64,000 nt of DNA from Colwellia hornerae (GCF_007954355.1 NZ_VOLR01000012.1:1-64000); one strand, 5' to 3'; numbered from the stretch's first letter, positions 46,998 through 58,923 are shown. A program made the numbers and translations. Notes: generated from the sequence alone by a model not told the origin.

Positions 46998-47252
46998 ATG
47001 GCACATAAGAAAGCTGCAGGTAGTACACGAAATGGTCGCGATTCAGAAGCTAAACGCCTTGGTGTTAAGCGTTTTGGTGGCGAAGCTGTATTAGCTGGAA
47101 ACATTATTGTTCGTCAACGTGGTACTAAATTCCACGCTGGAACAAACATGGGTATTGGTAAAGACCACACATTATTTGCTTTAACAGATGGTAAAGTACA
47201 ATTTGATGTTAAAGGTCCTAAAAACCGTAAGTTTGTAAGTATTGTTGCTTAG
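46998..47252 (+). CDS. rpmA: 50S ribosomal protein L27
   Basis: An 84-residue ribosomal protein beginning [20 protein letters not shown], the flexible N-terminus that reaches the peptidyl-transferase centre. [11 protein letters not shown] and [11 protein letters not shown] are conserved. It ends the rplU operon, with a strong terminator 24 bases on. Confidence 0.97.
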   Translation: MAHKKAAGSTRNGRDSEAKRLGVKRFGGEAVLAGNIIVRQRGTKFHAGTNMGIGKDHTLFALTDGKVQFDVKGPKNRKFVSIVA

Positions 47253-47276
47253 TAACGTTACTCAAACTTAATAAAG

Positions 47277-47303
47277 ACCCTGCTTTAAGCAGGGTTTTTT
47301 TTT
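47277..47303 (+). terminator. terminator of rplU-rpmA
   Basis: ACCCTGCT and AGCAGGGT arms with a three-base loop, followed by a run of nine T residues. Confidence 0.93.
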
Positions 47304-47326
47304 GATACTTAATTACTTGAGTATCT

Positions 47327-47487
47327 AATACCCATTGCACTAATTAACGGATCATTTTTAAATGGCCTAAATAGTCAATAACTTCGTTGCTTCAATCCCA
47401 ATAGTCAGCTATTGCTTAATCAAGCGCCTTGTTGTTGAAAATTTATTATCATTAAATTATGTCATTTTAATTACTCCAAAGGGTATT
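47327..47487. mobile_element. MITE-like element with 20-base terminal inverted repeats
   Basis: The ends AATACCCATTGCACTAATTA (47327-47346) and, reversed, 47468-47487 match at 17 of 20 positions. They enclose 121 bases with no open frame. Size, non-coding interior and imperfect end symmetry fit a miniature inverted-repeat element. No clear target duplication was seen, and no second copy is in the window. Confidence 0.5.
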
Positions 47488-47551
47488 CATTTTGTATAAA
47501 AAATAACTTTGTTTTCGTAAGTGCAAAAAATAACTTATAATAAGGCAATAG

Positions 47552-48736
<1,185 letters not shown>

Positions 48737-48762
48737 TTATTCACTGTCCATTTAGTTGTTAC

Positions 48763-48800
48763 AAAAAAGCCCAAGTATCATTTACTTGAGCTTTTTTTTT
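48763..48800 (+). terminator. terminator of obgE
   Basis: Fifteen-base arms with one mismatch (core GCCCAAGTA and TACTTGAGC) flanked by an A-run and a nine-T run. Confidence 0.85.
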
Positions 48801-48912
48801 AGGGGCAAGTCGCCATCATCACTAATCAGTGATAGTGGATAAGCCCGTTCAACAATAATTCGTTATTTCATCCAGTGAATAGTGGATTATTCCCTTTAGA
48901 GAGAATATTTTA

Positions 48913-49404
48913 ATGACCCTACTTTCGATGATTGCCGCACATGCCGATAACCGCGTCATTGGCAAAGATAATGATATGCCATGGCACTTACCCGCTGACC
49001 TAGCCTATTTCAAAAAAACGACCTTAGGCAAGCCTATTATCATGGGACGCAAAACTTATGAATCTATCGGTCGACCTTTGCCGGGTAGACAAAATATTGT
49101 TATTTCACGTGATAAAAACTATTGCGCTGATGGCGTAGACACGGCCACGTCAGTCGAACAAGCACTGCTATTAGCAGGTCAGGTCGACGAAGTGATGGTG
49201 ATTGGTGGCGGTGCTATTTACAGCCATTGTTTGCCCTTTGCTAACCGTCTTTACATTACTCATATAAAAGCTGCTATCGATGGCGATACTCAGTTTCCTG
49301 AATATGATACAGACAATGATTGGCAACTAACGCAAAGTAATAAGTTAGCTGGCGATGAAAAAAATAATTTTGACCTTGATTTTTGTATTTATCAGCGAAA
49401 ATAA
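48913..49404 (+). CDS. folA: dihydrofolate reductase
   Basis: A 163-residue enzyme that reduces dihydrofolate with NADPH. It starts TLLSMIAAHADNRVIGKDNDMPWHLPADLAYFK, with the active-site Asp and Trp-His-Leu-Pro loop, then GKPIIMGRKTYESIGRPLPGR and VMVIGGGAIYS for NADPH. Length and motifs are those of chromosomal FolA. It is flanked by terminators on both sides and is monocistronic. Confidence 0.95.
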   Translation: MTLLSMIAAHADNRVIGKDNDMPWHLPADLAYFKKTTLGKPIIMGRKTYESIGRPLPGRQNIVISRDKNYCADGVDTATSVEQALLLAGQVDEVMVIGGGAIYSHCLPFANRLYITHIKAAIDGDTQFPEYDTDNDWQLTQSNKLAGDEKNNFDLDFCIYQRK

Positions 49405-49420
49405 GGCCTTTAAAATACCA

Positions 49421-49448
49421 AAAAACGCATACACTAGTATGCGTTTTT
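49421..49448 (+). terminator. terminator of folA
   Basis: Perfect 12-base arms AAAAACGCATAC and GTATGCGTTTTT with an ACTA loop. It can act on both strands and lies between convergent folA and djlA. Confidence 0.88.
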
Positions 49449-49507
49449 CATCTGGCAGCTAGCAAACTGCCGCGCTAATCTCTGTTAGTAATAATTTGCA
49501 TCAAGGG

Positions 49508-50305
49508 TTATTTGTTTTTAGTGATTAACTCGTATGCCCCTTGAATATCTTGAGCTTTTTGTTTGGCAATTTCCATCATTTCTGGTGGTAAACCTTTAGC
49601 TACCAACTTATCAGGATGATGTTGCGACATTAACTTTCGATAAGCTTTCTTAATATCTTTTTCAGGTGTATCTGCACTAACACCTAGTACTTTGTAGGCA
49701 TTCTCTAGTTGAGATTGAGCGCTTTTACCTGATTGACCTTGATGAAACTGTGCACCAGCGATAATCATTTCTAAGAGTTTGTCGAGCTCTTTACTTGAAA
49801 AGCCTAATTGTTGCGCTATGGTGTGTAATGCTTGGCGTTCATCGCTGTCTAAGTGACCATCAGCAAAAGCGACTTGTATTTGAATTTCTAGAAAGAGTAA
49901 TAATAAATCATGGCGATTTCCACAAACTTGTTTAAATTTGGCAAGGTTATCGTTTAGTGGAAACCCAGCCATTTTACCCTCTCTAAAGGCATCTTGGGCT
50001 TGTTGTCTTAACTCTCCTTGCAGCGATAACTTGTCCATATAAGCATTGGCAAATTCAATTTCGTGCTTAGATACTAAGCCATTGGCTTTTGCCATGTAGC
50101 CCATAACTGAAAAAGAGGTGTAAAAGAATGCGCTCTGACGTTCACTTTCTGAGCTTTTCGAGCCTGAAAGGTTATTAAAATTAAGTCCTCGGCCTTTATC
50201 AAAATTATGACCAATAAACATGCCTATTAATGCACCTAGTAGATTTTTACTCAGCATAAAACCAAATATAAAGCCTAAAAGTTTTCCCCATATTCTCATT
50301 ATCAA
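49508..50305 (-). CDS. djlA: DnaJ-like co-chaperone DjlA
   Basis: A 265-residue membrane-anchored co-chaperone. The N-terminal transmembrane segment (about 3-30, glycine-rich WGKLLGFIFGFMLSK and LIGMFIGHNFDKG) is followed by a TerB-like helical domain (about 50-180) and a C-terminal J domain with YRKLMSQHHPDKLVAKG. The HPD motif activates DnaK. Position beside lptD and murU-amgK is conserved. Confidence 0.92.
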   Translation of the reverse strand: MIMRIWGKLLGFIFGFMLSKNLLGALIGMFIGHNFDKGRGLNFNNLSGSKSSESERQSAFFYTSFSVMGYMAKANGLVSKHEIEFANAYMDKLSLQGELRQQAQDAFREGKMAGFPLNDNLAKFKQVCGNRHDLLLLFLEIQIQVAFADGHLDSDERQALHTIAQQLGFSSKELDKLLEMIIAGAQFHQGQSGKSAQSQLENAYKVLGVSADTPEKDIKKAYRKLMSQHHPDKLVAKGLPPEMMEIAKQKAQDIQGAYELITKNK

Positions 50306-50339
50306 TATTACCTGTTTGTGTTATTAATTTATGACTAAC

Positions 50340-51029
50340 TTATCTGTTTAGATACGCTAAACGCTCTGGCGTACCAACATCGGTCCATGTTCCATCGAGT
50401 ATGCTGGCTGAAACCTTACTGTCGCCGACCGCCTTTTTCAGCATCGGCCCCAATTTCGATATTTGTGCAGCATTTTCACCTTTAAAAAAATCAGTGCGAA
50501 AAAGACTGAGACCGCTAAAGGTGTAAGTATTTTTCAGTGTTGATTGTGATTGATTTTCAATATTGGTGAGTTGATTGTTATCAAAAATAAAATCACCTTT
50601 GATATTATGATCAGGATTGTTAACTAAGCAGATGTGCGCTAACTGGTCTTTGGCTAATATCGGCATGTCTGCAAAGCTAAAATCAGTAAATATATCGCCA
50701 TTTATCAGCATAAAAGGTTCATTATCGTTATTTTTGCTTAATAAGGGCAGTGCTTGAATAATACCGCCAGCGGTTTCAAGCGCACCATTATTTTCTGCAC
50801 TGTAGCTTATATTAACCCCGAATTTTTTTCCATCACCTAAATAGTCAACAATCATCTCACCTAACCAGGCATAGTTAATAATAATATCTGTGATGCCACA
50901 CTGGGCGAGTTTATTAATATGGTGTTCGATTAAGGGAATGCCAGCCACTTTGAGTAAAGGTTTTGGGCAGTGATCAGTTAACGGACGCATACGTTCACCA
51001 CGACCAGCGGCTAAAATCATCGCTTTCAT
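50340..51029 (-). CDS. murU: N-acetylmuramate alpha-1-phosphate uridylyltransferase
   Basis: A 229-residue nucleotidyltransferase. The pyrophosphorylase motif is MILAAGRGERMRPLTDHCPKPLL with its Lys. LINGDIFTDF carries the metal-binding Asp, and WTDVGTPERL ends the domain. MurU makes UDP-MurNAc from MurNAc-1-phosphate, bypassing MurA and so avoiding fosfomycin. It lies one base after amgK on the same strand. Confidence 0.88.
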   Translation of the reverse strand: MKAMILAAGRGERMRPLTDHCPKPLLKVAGIPLIEHHINKLAQCGITDIIINYAWLGEMIVDYLGDGKKFGVNISYSAENNGALETAGGIIQALPLLSKNNDNEPFMLINGDIFTDFSFADMPILAKDQLAHICLVNNPDHNIKGDFIFDNNQLTNIENQSQSTLKNTYTFSGLSLFRTDFFKGENAAQISKLGPMLKKAVGDSKVSASILDGTWTDVGTPERLAYLNR

Positions 51030-51030
51030 G

Positions 51031-52041
51031 TTAACGCTCCTTTTTTAGGTTTGTCATTGCTGGCAGTACTTTTATTAATAAAAGCTGATGTAAAGAGGCT
51101 AACTCGGGGTATTGTTGACTGATCTCAACAATGTAGCTTAGTGTCAGTGGAATATCTTTCAAGTAGCCGCTTTTATTATCGCGATGATGTAAACGGGCAA
51201 ATATCCCACTCGCTTTAATATGGCGTTGTAAGCCGGTTAAATCAAACCAGCGCTGCCATTGTTGGCGAGTAATATCGTTTAATGAATACCGCTCAGTCAT
51301 CACATCTATATAGCGCTTTAGTAACAAAGAAACCGACTCGCTCGGCCATTTCAGGTAGCAGTCACGCAGTAACGAGACTATATCGTAAGTGATCGGGCCA
51401 ATAACCGCATCTTGAAAGTCAATAATGCCTAAAGTCTTATCTTGGAGTACCATAATATTTCTACTGTGATAATCACGGTGCACCAGTACTTGCGGTTGGC
51501 TAAGCATATTTTCTGTTAATATTGAAAAGCAGCGGGTTAATTGTTTTTGCTCCTCAGCGCTTAGTATGATTGATAGGTGCTCGGTTAATAACCATTGTGA
51601 AAATATATTGAGCTCAAGTTCAACGAATGCTTGATCGTAATGCGGCACTTTCTCGCTGTTATTGGCTATAGATGATTGAATTTTCGGTAAAATATCAATG
51701 GCTTTTTGATAGGTAAGGGCGATGTTTTCAGGCGTTAAAATATCAGCCAGCAGCGTTTCACCCAAATCAGCTAAGCAAAGAAAACCGAGTGATAGATCAG
51801 CCGCAATAATTTCAGGTACTAAAACATTATGTTCACTGAAGCTTTTCTGTATAAAGACAAATGCCGCGTTATTAGATTTATCTTTCGGGGCATCAACCGC
51901 GATAAATGAACGACCCTGTATCACAAAACGATAATAACGGCGAAAGCCAGCATCGCCGGTTAATGGTGTTAATTGAATGTTTTCGCCTGAAAATTGGTTA
52001 TTCAACCATAGGTGTAACGCTTGAATTCGAGAGCTTGGCAA
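51031..52041 (-). CDS. amgK: N-acetylmuramate/N-acetylglucosamine 1-kinase
   Basis: A 336-residue aminoglycoside-phosphotransferase-like kinase. The catalytic loop is VLVHRDYHSRNIM and the metal motif IIDFQDAVIGPITYDIVSLLRDCYL, both typical of AmgK. It phosphorylates the anomeric hydroxyl of MurNAc or GlcNAc for cell-wall recycling, then MurU acts. The start is a TTG with GAGGA about ten bases before it; no ATG fits better. It is divergent from lptD. Confidence 0.9.
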   Translation of the reverse strand: MPSSRIQALHLWLNNQFSGENIQLTPLTGDAGFRRYYRFVIQGRSFIAVDAPKDKSNNAAFVFIQKSFSEHNVLVPEIIAADLSLGFLCLADLGETLLADILTPENIALTYQKAIDILPKIQSSIANNSEKVPHYDQAFVELELNIFSQWLLTEHLSIILSAEEQKQLTRCFSILTENMLSQPQVLVHRDYHSRNIMVLQDKTLGIIDFQDAVIGPITYDIVSLLRDCYLKWPSESVSLLLKRYIDVMTERYSLNDITRQQWQRWFDLTGLQRHIKASGIFARLHHRDNKSGYLKDIPLTLSYIVEISQQYPELASLHQLLLIKVLPAMTNLKKER

Positions 52042-52233
52042 GTTTTCTATTCCTCAAGTAAATGGTACTAATAGTTATCTTAGGTGAGGGCATAAATGAG
52101 CAATGCCAACCCGTATTACCAATATACCGAATTAGCACCCTAAAGAAAATTGCTATATTATCTAAGTGTTTGAGTATAAAATGTGGCTCGCTTTTATCTT
52201 TATTGCTTTAATCATTCATCTATCGGACTTTTA

Positions 52234-54492
52234 ATGTCATTTCCGCGCTATTTAATTTTAATAATTACTTGTATATCAATGGCTAAATATAGCTTTGCTC
52301 AACAAGTTACCGATATTCTCGATGATATGGCTCAATGCCCTATACCGACTTACCCACAATTAACTGCCGCCCAATCTATTGAAAAGAGTAAAGCGATCAC
52401 TATTTTAGCTGATAAATCGGGCATTAATAAAAATAAAGTCGCAAAATTTACCGGTAATGTAATGTTGATTAACAATCAGCAGACAATTCTTGCTAATGAG
52501 GTTGAGCTTAATAGAGAAAGTTCATCAGTTAATGCCACGGGCGATATTCATTTTCAAAATAAAGGCATTGATATTTTTGCTGACCAATTGAACATAAGTG
52601 AAACGCTTGGCGCGACCACATTGAAAAATACTCAGTATCAATTGGCTGGAATAGCAGGACACGGTGGCGCGGGTATCATTGCTGTGTCCAAAGAAGGTAC
52701 CTTGTCATTAATTGATTCTTCTTTTACCACTTGTTATGGCGCCTCACCGGATTGGCAAATGAATGCCAGTGAAATTAACATTTCGAAAGATGAAAGTTAT
52801 TTAGAAGCTTATCATGCTAGGTTTTCGGTTTTTAATGTGCCGGTGTTATACCTGCCTTATTTTACTATTCCTATTGGTGATGATAGACAATCTGGTTTTT
52901 TATATCCTGAAATTGGTAATTCAGGTAAATCAGGTTTTACTACGTCAATTCCATATTATTGGAATATAGCCCCTAATATTGATGCGACCATTACCCCGAA
53001 ATATATGTTAAAACGCGGTAGTCAATTAATGACAGAGTTTCGTTATTTGCATGAAGAACAACAAGGTCAATTTGATCTCGAATATTTAGATCAAGACAAT
53101 GAACAAGAAAATAGTACCGATGCCCGTTATTTAGTGCGGATGCAACATGTTGGTACCTTTTCAGAACGATTTCGCGCCTTCGTTGATTATACGACCATTA
53201 GTGATGATAACTATTTAGTTGATATTGGCAGTAAGCACTACAATGATAATGATGCGTACTTATATCAAACCGGCGAATTGGCTTATTTTGCTGATAGTTG
53301 GCAAGCTAAGGTGAAATTACAAGATTTTGAAGTACTCGGTGATAATAAAACGAACTATAAAGCACTTGCTCAACTCGAACTTGCCAGTCATCAAAAAATT
53401 GATTTTTTAGATGGATTATTTGATGTCTATTCAGAAGTCACTAACTTTGACAATGCAGATAAAACTCAAGCAACCGCGCAGCGCTATCATGTTGAGGCGG
53501 GTTTTACTTTTCCTATGGTTACGCCAGCTTGGTTTTTGAATTCAGAATTTAAAATATTACAAACCCATTATCAACAAGATAATATTCCCTTGAAAAGTGA
53601 GCTCGAAGAAAGTGTCAGTAGAACATTACCTAAAGTACGTTTTCATGGTGGGGTTAATTTTGATAGACAAACTCATTTTTGGGGCAACAGTTTTACACAA
53701 ACCTTAGAACCGCAACTGCAATATCTCTATATTCCTGAAAAAGATCAAAGTAATATAGGGCTATATGATACCACCACGCTACAAGATGATTATAACGGTC
53801 TATTTCGTGATAAACGCTTTAGTGGTTTAGACAGGATAGCTCAAGCTAATCAATATTCCTGGGGGGTAACTAGCCGTTTACTCGATAGTGCCAACCAAGA
53901 ACAACTGAGAGTGAGTTTAGGGAGAATTGTTTATCTTAATGACAGTAATTTTACCTTTGAAGAAAATCAAGGAATTGTAGCTGATGCCTCGGCATTAGCG
54001 GCAGAAGTTTACGCCCGTATCAATAGGAAGTGGCAATTTAGTAGTGATATTCAATATAACACTGAAGATGATGTTACCAACAAGAGCCAAACCAGCATTG
54101 ACTATCTTTTTGGTGAAAATCAAACAATACAATTGAACCATCGATACACTCGCGATGTCTCAGGTATTACATTAGAGCAATTATCTTTAGCGGGGAATGT
54201 CAGTATAAATAAAAATTGGCAAGTTATTAGTAGAATAACTCAAGACTTACAGCAAAACCGAAGCATAGAAACTTATGCGGGTTTACAGTATCAAAGTTGC
54301 TGTTGGTCACTGAGTTTTGCCTATCATCGTTATATCACGGCAAACTTTGATGAACCGTCGAGTAATAATAAAAATCGCGATGAATTCAACAATGGTTTTA
54401 TGCTAAGATTTAGCATGAGAACAAAAGACATTACAGATATGTTCAACTCAAGTATATTTGGCTACAAACGCCCTTACTTTCTCAATAATTAA
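52234..54492 (+). CDS. lptD: LPS-assembly outer-membrane protein LptD
   Basis: A 752-residue outer-membrane protein. The signal peptide ends near Ala22 (YSFA). The periplasmic OstA-like jellyroll follows (about 50-200: KVAKFTGNVMLINNQQTILANEVELNRE), then a large beta-barrel. The four cysteines of the disulfide relay are present: Cys35, Cys167 and Cys689-Cys690 (YQSCCW). It inserts lipopolysaccharide in the outer leaflet with LptE. I chose the ATG at 52234, which starts directly at the signal peptide. It heads the lptD-surA-pdxA-rsmA-apaG-apaH block. Confidence 0.93.
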   Translation: MSFPRYLILIITCISMAKYSFAQQVTDILDDMAQCPIPTYPQLTAAQSIEKSKAITILADKSGINKNKVAKFTGNVMLINNQQTILANEVELNRESSSVNATGDIHFQNKGIDIFADQLNISETLGATTLKNTQYQLAGIAGHGGAGIIAVSKEGTLSLIDSSFTTCYGASPDWQMNASEINISKDESYLEAYHARFSVFNVPVLYLPYFTIPIGDDRQSGFLYPEIGNSGKSGFTTSIPYYWNIAPNIDATITPKYMLKRGSQLMTEFRYLHEEQQGQFDLEYLDQDNEQENSTDARYLVRMQHVGTFSERFRAFVDYTTISDDNYLVDIGSKHYNDNDAYLYQTGELAYFADSWQAKVKLQDFEVLGDNKTNYKALAQLELASHQKIDFLDGLFDVYSEVTNFDNADKTQATAQRYHVEAGFTFPMVTPAWFLNSEFKILQTHYQQDNIPLKSELEESVSRTLPKVRFHGGVNFDRQTHFWGNSFTQTLEPQLQYLYIPEKDQSNIGLYDTTTLQDDYNGLFRDKRFSGLDRIAQANQYSWGVTSRLLDSANQEQLRVSLGRIVYLNDSNFTFEENQGIVADASALAAEVYARINRKWQFSSDIQYNTEDDVTNKSQTSIDYLFGENQTIQLNHRYTRDVSGITLEQLSLAGNVSINKNWQVISRITQDLQQNRSIETYAGLQYQSCCWSLSFAYHRYITANFDEPSSNNKNRDEFNNGFMLRFSMRTKDITDMFNSSIFGYKRPYFLNN

Positions 54493-54512
54493 ATATAAGA
54501 AATAGACGATAC

Positions 54513-55814
54513 ATGAAAAAATCATTGAAATTTTTACTTTTAACAAGCGCTTTGGCGATAACATCTTTTTTTCCAGTACAAGCACAACAAATTGAACTTG
54601 ATCGAGTATCAGCCATTGTAAATGGTGGTGTTGTCTTAGAATCTGAAATAAGAGACTTAATCGAAACTATAAAAAAACAAGCATTAAAAAATGATCAAAG
54701 TTTACCTTCAGATAAAGCGCTAAGAACGCAGGTTACTGAAAAACTGATCAACGATGCGTTGATCACTCAGTTGGGTGAACGTATGGGTGTGCAAGTGAGT
54801 GATGCACAACTTGATGAAACGCTAACTAATATGGCTAAAGAAGACAAATTAACGTTAGAGCAGTTTCGTCAAAACCTTGTTAAGGATGGTACAGATTACG
54901 ACAAGTATCGTGAAATTGTCAGAACTGAGCTTATTTCGGGAGAAGTTCGTCGTAATAGTGTCAGTCGCCGTATTTATGTTTCACCACAAGACGTGGCGAA
55001 TTTAATTTCTTCTATGGAAGAAAAAATCAATACTGATGTTGAATATCGCTTAGGGCATATACTTATCGAGTTCCCTGCTAATCCAAGCCAAGATGATATG
55101 AATGCCGCTAAGGTTCGTGCTGAAAAAGTGATTGAATTACTTAACAATGGCAGTGACTTTGCAAAAATTGCTATTGCTTCTTCAGGTGGCACAAACGCAT
55201 TACAAGGTGGTGATTTAGGTTGGAAAAATATCAATGAATTACCAACATTATTCTCTTCAATTGTTGACGGAGAAAAGAAAGAAGCGATTTTAGGACCTGT
55301 ACGCACTGGCTTAGGTTTTAGTATTGTGAAAATTATAGATATTCGTGGTTTACAAATCGTTGAAGTAGAGGAAGTGAAAGCTCGACACATACTGATTGAA
55401 CCCTCTGTTATCTTAAGTGAAGCTAAAGCTGAAAGTATTCTGCAAGGCCTTATGGATAGAATAAACGCTGGAGAAGCTGATTTTGCTGACTTAGCGAAAG
55501 AGTATTCTGACGGACCTACCTCAGTGAGAGGTGGTGATTTAGGCTGGGCAGACCCCGATGTTTACGATCCTACTTTTAAGGCTGCGTTATCTCGTTTGAA
55601 AATTAATGAAATGCATAAACCGTTTAGAACTTCATTTGGCTGGCACTTAGCGCAATTAACCGACCGAAGAACGCTTGATGCTACAGAGCAAATGAATGAA
55701 AGCAAAGCACGTCGCATTTTGTTCAATAGAAAGTTTGGCCTAGAAAGTGCGCGTTGGATTAAAGAGCTTCGTGACGAAGCCTATGTAGAGATTTTTAGTC
55801 GAGATACAAAATAA
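54513..55814 (+). CDS. surA: periplasmic chaperone/peptidyl-prolyl isomerase SurA
   Basis: A 433-residue periplasmic protein. The signal peptide ends VQAQ (about residue 24). The SurA N-domain follows ([20 protein letters not shown]), then two parvulin domains (about 170-270, [14 protein letters not shown]; and about 285-385, [11 protein letters not shown]) and a C-terminal helix. It guides outer-membrane proteins, including LptD encoded just upstream. Its TAA overlaps the pdxA ATG by one base. Confidence 0.95.
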   Translation: MKKSLKFLLLTSALAITSFFPVQAQQIELDRVSAIVNGGVVLESEIRDLIETIKKQALKNDQSLPSDKALRTQVTEKLINDALITQLGERMGVQVSDAQLDETLTNMAKEDKLTLEQFRQNLVKDGTDYDKYREIVRTELISGEVRRNSVSRRIYVSPQDVANLISSMEEKINTDVEYRLGHILIEFPANPSQDDMNAAKVRAEKVIELLNNGSDFAKIAIASSGGTNALQGGDLGWKNINELPTLFSSIVDGEKKEAILGPVRTGLGFSIVKIIDIRGLQIVEVEEVKARHILIEPSVILSEAKAESILQGLMDRINAGEADFADLAKEYSDGPTSVRGGDLGWADPDVYDPTFKAALSRLKINEMHKPFRTSFGWHLAQLTDRRTLDATEQMNESKARRILFNRKFGLESARWIKELRDEAYVEIFSRDTK

Positions 55815-56797
55815 TGATAAAGCGTATTGCCATCACGCCAGGTGAACCTGCAGGAATTGGCCCAGACTTAACCATCTTCATTGCTCAGCAAGATTGGCCG
55901 GTTGAACTTGTGGTGATTGCTTGCAAGAAGTTAATGCAAGAGCGCGCTGAAGTTTTAGGTTTACCACTTACATTTATTGATTACGATGCTTCGATAGCGG
56001 CTAAGCCACAAAAAGCAGGCACACTAACGATACTGTCTGTTGATATGGCTGATACTTGTATTCCTGGCGAGCTCAACCCTGAAAATGGCAGCTATGTTAT
56101 TGAAACGTTAAGAATCGCCAGTGAAAAAAATATCTCTGGTGAAATCGATGCTATTGTCACTGGCCCAGTGCATAAAGGGTTAATCAATAAAGCCGGTATC
56201 GCTTTTAGTGGTCATACTGAGTATTTTGCTAGCCAAGCTAATTGTGCTGATGTTGTGATGATGTTGGCAACAGAAGGTTTAAGAGTGGCATTAGTAACAA
56301 CGCATATTCCTTTAGCGTATGTTTCTAAAGCGATCACCGCAGAACGTTTACAAAAAGTAACCCGTATTTTAAATACCGACCTGATTAATAAATTTGGTAT
56401 TGATGAGCCCAAAATCTACGTATGCGGCATAAACCCTCATGCAGGAGAAGATGGACATCTAGGTCGAGAAGAAATTGATGTGATGATCCCAGCCTTAAAT
56501 GTATTAAGAGAGGAAGGCATTAAACTTATTGGGCCATTACCTGCGGATACTATCTTTCAAGAGAAGTACTTAAGTGATGCTGATGCGATTTTAACTATGT
56601 ATCATGATCAAGGCTTGCCCGTCTTAAAATATAAAGGCTTTGGTGCTTCGGTTAATATTACCTTAGGCTTACCTTTTGTTCGAACCTCGGTAGATCACGG
56701 TACAGCGCTTGAATTAGCCGGTACCAACTTAGCTGACCCAGGAAGCTTTATTGAAGCAATCACCACAGCCATTAAATTAGCAAATAATCAATCATGA
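55814..56797 (+). CDS. pdxA: 4-hydroxythreonine-4-phosphate dehydrogenase
   Basis: A 327-residue enzyme of pyridoxal-phosphate synthesis. [14 protein letters not shown] starts the protein. The metal/substrate motifs GHTEYFA and [15 protein letters not shown] are intact, and the final [16 protein letters not shown] is typical. It oxidises 4-phosphohydroxy-L-threonine with NAD. It overlaps surA by one base and rsmA by four. Confidence 0.95.
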   Translation: MIKRIAITPGEPAGIGPDLTIFIAQQDWPVELVVIACKKLMQERAEVLGLPLTFIDYDASIAAKPQKAGTLTILSVDMADTCIPGELNPENGSYVIETLRIASEKNISGEIDAIVTGPVHKGLINKAGIAFSGHTEYFASQANCADVVMMLATEGLRVALVTTHIPLAYVSKAITAERLQKVTRILNTDLINKFGIDEPKIYVCGINPHAGEDGHLGREEIDVMIPALNVLREEGIKLIGPLPADTIFQEKYLSDADAILTMYHDQGLPVLKYKGFGASVNITLGLPFVRTSVDHGTALELAGTNLADPGSFIEAITTAIKLANNQS

Positions 56798-57606
56798 ATA
56801 ATAAAACTCATTTAGGCCACCAAGCCAAAAAACGCTTTGGACAAAACTTTTTACATGACGAAGGTGTGATCAGTAAAATTGTTGATGCTATTGACCCTGA
56901 GCCTGGAGAAAATCTTATCGAGATCGGTCCTGGTTTAGGCGCATTGACTGAACCCGTTATTGACCGAGCCGGCGCTATCTCTGTTGTTGAACTTGACAGA
57001 GATCTTGCCCATCGTTTACGCCACCATCCTTTTATTGCTGATAAAATAACTATTTATGAAGCCGATGCTTTAAAATTTGATTTCAGTGAGATAGCGACTG
57101 CAGAGCGACCTTTAAGAATTTTTGGTAACTTACCTTACAATATTTCTACGCCACTCATTTTTCATCTTTTGACCTTTAAAGATAGCGTGAAAGATATGCA
57201 CTTTATGCTGCAAAAAGAAGTGGTTCAGCGCATGGCAGCCAGTGAAAATTGCAAAGCTTATGGCCGACTTTCAATAATGACACAGTATCAGTGTCAGGTT
57301 ATTCCTGTTATGCAAATAGGCCCAGAAGCTTTTAAACCAGCGCCTAAGGTTGACTCTGCCATCGTGAGATTAATTCCTCATGGTGAGATTAAAAATCCGG
57401 TAAAAGATATTAAGTCGCTGAACCAAGTTTGTTTGGCAGCATTTAACCAACGCAGAAAAACCATACGTAATAGTTTTAAAAAGTTATTTACGGTTGAACA
57501 ATTAGCGGATTTGGGTATTGATGCAAGACTTCGCGCGGAGAACTTACCGATCAGTGATTATATTAAACTGGCAAACTTCTTAACCGATAATCCGGTTGAA
57601 TTATGA
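56794..57606 (+). CDS. rsmA: 16S rRNA dimethyladenosine transferase
   Basis: A 270-residue methyltransferase (KsgA) that dimethylates the two adjacent adenosines near the 3' end of 16S r[22 protein letters not shown] starts the SAM domain. Motif I is [14 protein letters not shown] and motif [11 protein letters not shown]. Its stop overlaps the apaG ATG. Confidence 0.95.
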   Translation: MNNKTHLGHQAKKRFGQNFLHDEGVISKIVDAIDPEPGENLIEIGPGLGALTEPVIDRAGAISVVELDRDLAHRLRHHPFIADKITIYEADALKFDFSEIATAERPLRIFGNLPYNISTPLIFHLLTFKDSVKDMHFMLQKEVVQRMAASENCKAYGRLSIMTQYQCQVIPVMQIGPEAFKPAPKVDSAIVRLIPHGEIKNPVKDIKSLNQVCLAAFNQRRKTIRNSFKKLFTVEQLADLGIDARLRAENLPISDYIKLANFLTDNPVEL

Positions 57607-58016
57607 AGGAAAACTCAACGTTAAGCACTGTCGAGTCAAATGCCATCGGATATGATATTTCGGTGAGCGTTAAAACTGAATATATTGCCGCACAATTGAT
57701 TGAAAACGAAAAGAACTATGTGTTCAGTTATACCATTAGTATTACCAATAATAGCAATAAGTCTGTTAAATTATTATCGCGTTATTGGTTGATTACCGAT
57801 GGTGACAATAATACCTCTACCGTTGCTGGCGAAGGCGTTATTGGTAAACAACCGATCATCGCGCCAGAAAACACTTACACTTATACCAGCGGTTGTATCC
57901 TAAAAACGCCGGTTGGTACTATGCAGGGTCATTATCAAATGCTAAGCGACGATAGAGACTTGCAACAAGTTGAGATACCTGTTTTTGGCTTAGCCCAGCC
58001 GAATATTTTAAACTAA
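57603..58016 (+). CDS. apaG: ApaG protein
   Basis: A 137-residue protein of the ApaG family (immunoglobulin-like beta fold): [30 protein letters not shown], then [37 protein letters not shown]. The precise function is not settled. It is slightly longer at the N-terminus than usual (family about 125). It overlaps rsmA by four bases. Confidence 0.93.
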   Translation: MKENSTLSTVESNAIGYDISVSVKTEYIAAQLIENEKNYVFSYTISITNNSNKSVKLLSRYWLITDGDNNTSTVAGEGVIGKQPIIAPENTYTYTSGCILKTPVGTMQGHYQMLSDDRDLQQVEIPVFGLAQPNILN

Positions 58017-58033
58017 GCGCGAAAGTTAGCTTT

Positions 58034-58855
58034 ATGGCGATTTATTTTGTTGGAGATATTCAAGGTTGTTACCATGAATTACGCGCTTTACTTGCCCAAG
58101 TTGCCTTTTCTCCTGAAACTGACCAGCTTTGGTTAGCGGGTGATCTGGTTGCCAGAGGTCCTGACTCCTTAAAAACGCTAAGATATATAAAAGCACTGGG
58201 TAATAGTGCTCGAGTGGTTTTAGGTAATCACGACCTGCACTTATTAGCGATTTACGGCGGATTAAAAAAAGCAAAAGCTAGTGATTTTTTTGATGAATTA
58301 TTAGCGGCTGCAGACGTTGATGAGCTAATGGATTGGCTCGCAAAGCAACCCCTGATCCAAAAACTACCCAATGAAAATGTTTATATGAGTCATGCTGGTT
58401 TGCCACCCTTTTGGACACCGGCAGAAGCTATGGCACAAGCAAACGATGTGAATAGCAAGTTAGCTTCAGCGCTAAGAAATGATTGGTTAGCCATAATGTA
58501 CGGTGAAGAGCCCAACCTGTGGTCTTTGGCCAAATCAGCCGATGAAAAGTTTCGAGTGACAGTTAACTCACTGACTAGAATGCGTTATTGCCAACTCGAT
58601 TATGGCTTAGAGTTTTCATGCAAGCTTTCCGTTGAACAAGCACCTGCCCATATAAAGCCTTGGTTTGAGTTTGCAGAAAAGGAAAAAAATTATAGTTGGA
58701 TATTTGGTCATTGGGCTTCATTAATGGGGCACTGTCCAGTTGAACATATTTATGCACTGGATACCGGTTGTGTCTGGGGCGGACATTTAACGCTGTTACG
58801 ATGGTCTGACAAGCAGTTATTTACCGAACATTGCCACAGTGTAAAACAAAGATAA
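58034..58855 (+). CDS. apaH: diadenosine tetraphosphatase
   Basis: A 273-residue metallophosphoesterase that splits Ap4A symmetrically into two ADP. It starts YFVGDIQGCYHELRALL, where the usual GDxHG has Gln in place of His, a change also common in other ApaH proteins. LAGDLVARGPDSL, VLGNHDLHLLA, FGHWASLMG and LDTGCVWGG are intact. It closes the lptD-apaH block 17 bases after apaG. Confidence 0.93.
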   Translation: MAIYFVGDIQGCYHELRALLAQVAFSPETDQLWLAGDLVARGPDSLKTLRYIKALGNSARVVLGNHDLHLLAIYGGLKKAKASDFFDELLAAADVDELMDWLAKQPLIQKLPNENVYMSHAGLPPFWTPAEAMAQANDVNSKLASALRNDWLAIMYGEEPNLWSLAKSADEKFRVTVNSLTRMRYCQLDYGLEFSCKLSVEQAPAHIKPWFEFAEKEKNYSWIFGHWASLMGHCPVEHIYALDTGCVWGGHLTLLRWSDKQLFTEHCHSVKQR

Positions 58856-58923
58856 AAAAACTTATGATAAAGCAATAACTAAAGATGAAAAATAGCTTAA
58901 GCTTGTTATAATAAAATTAATGG

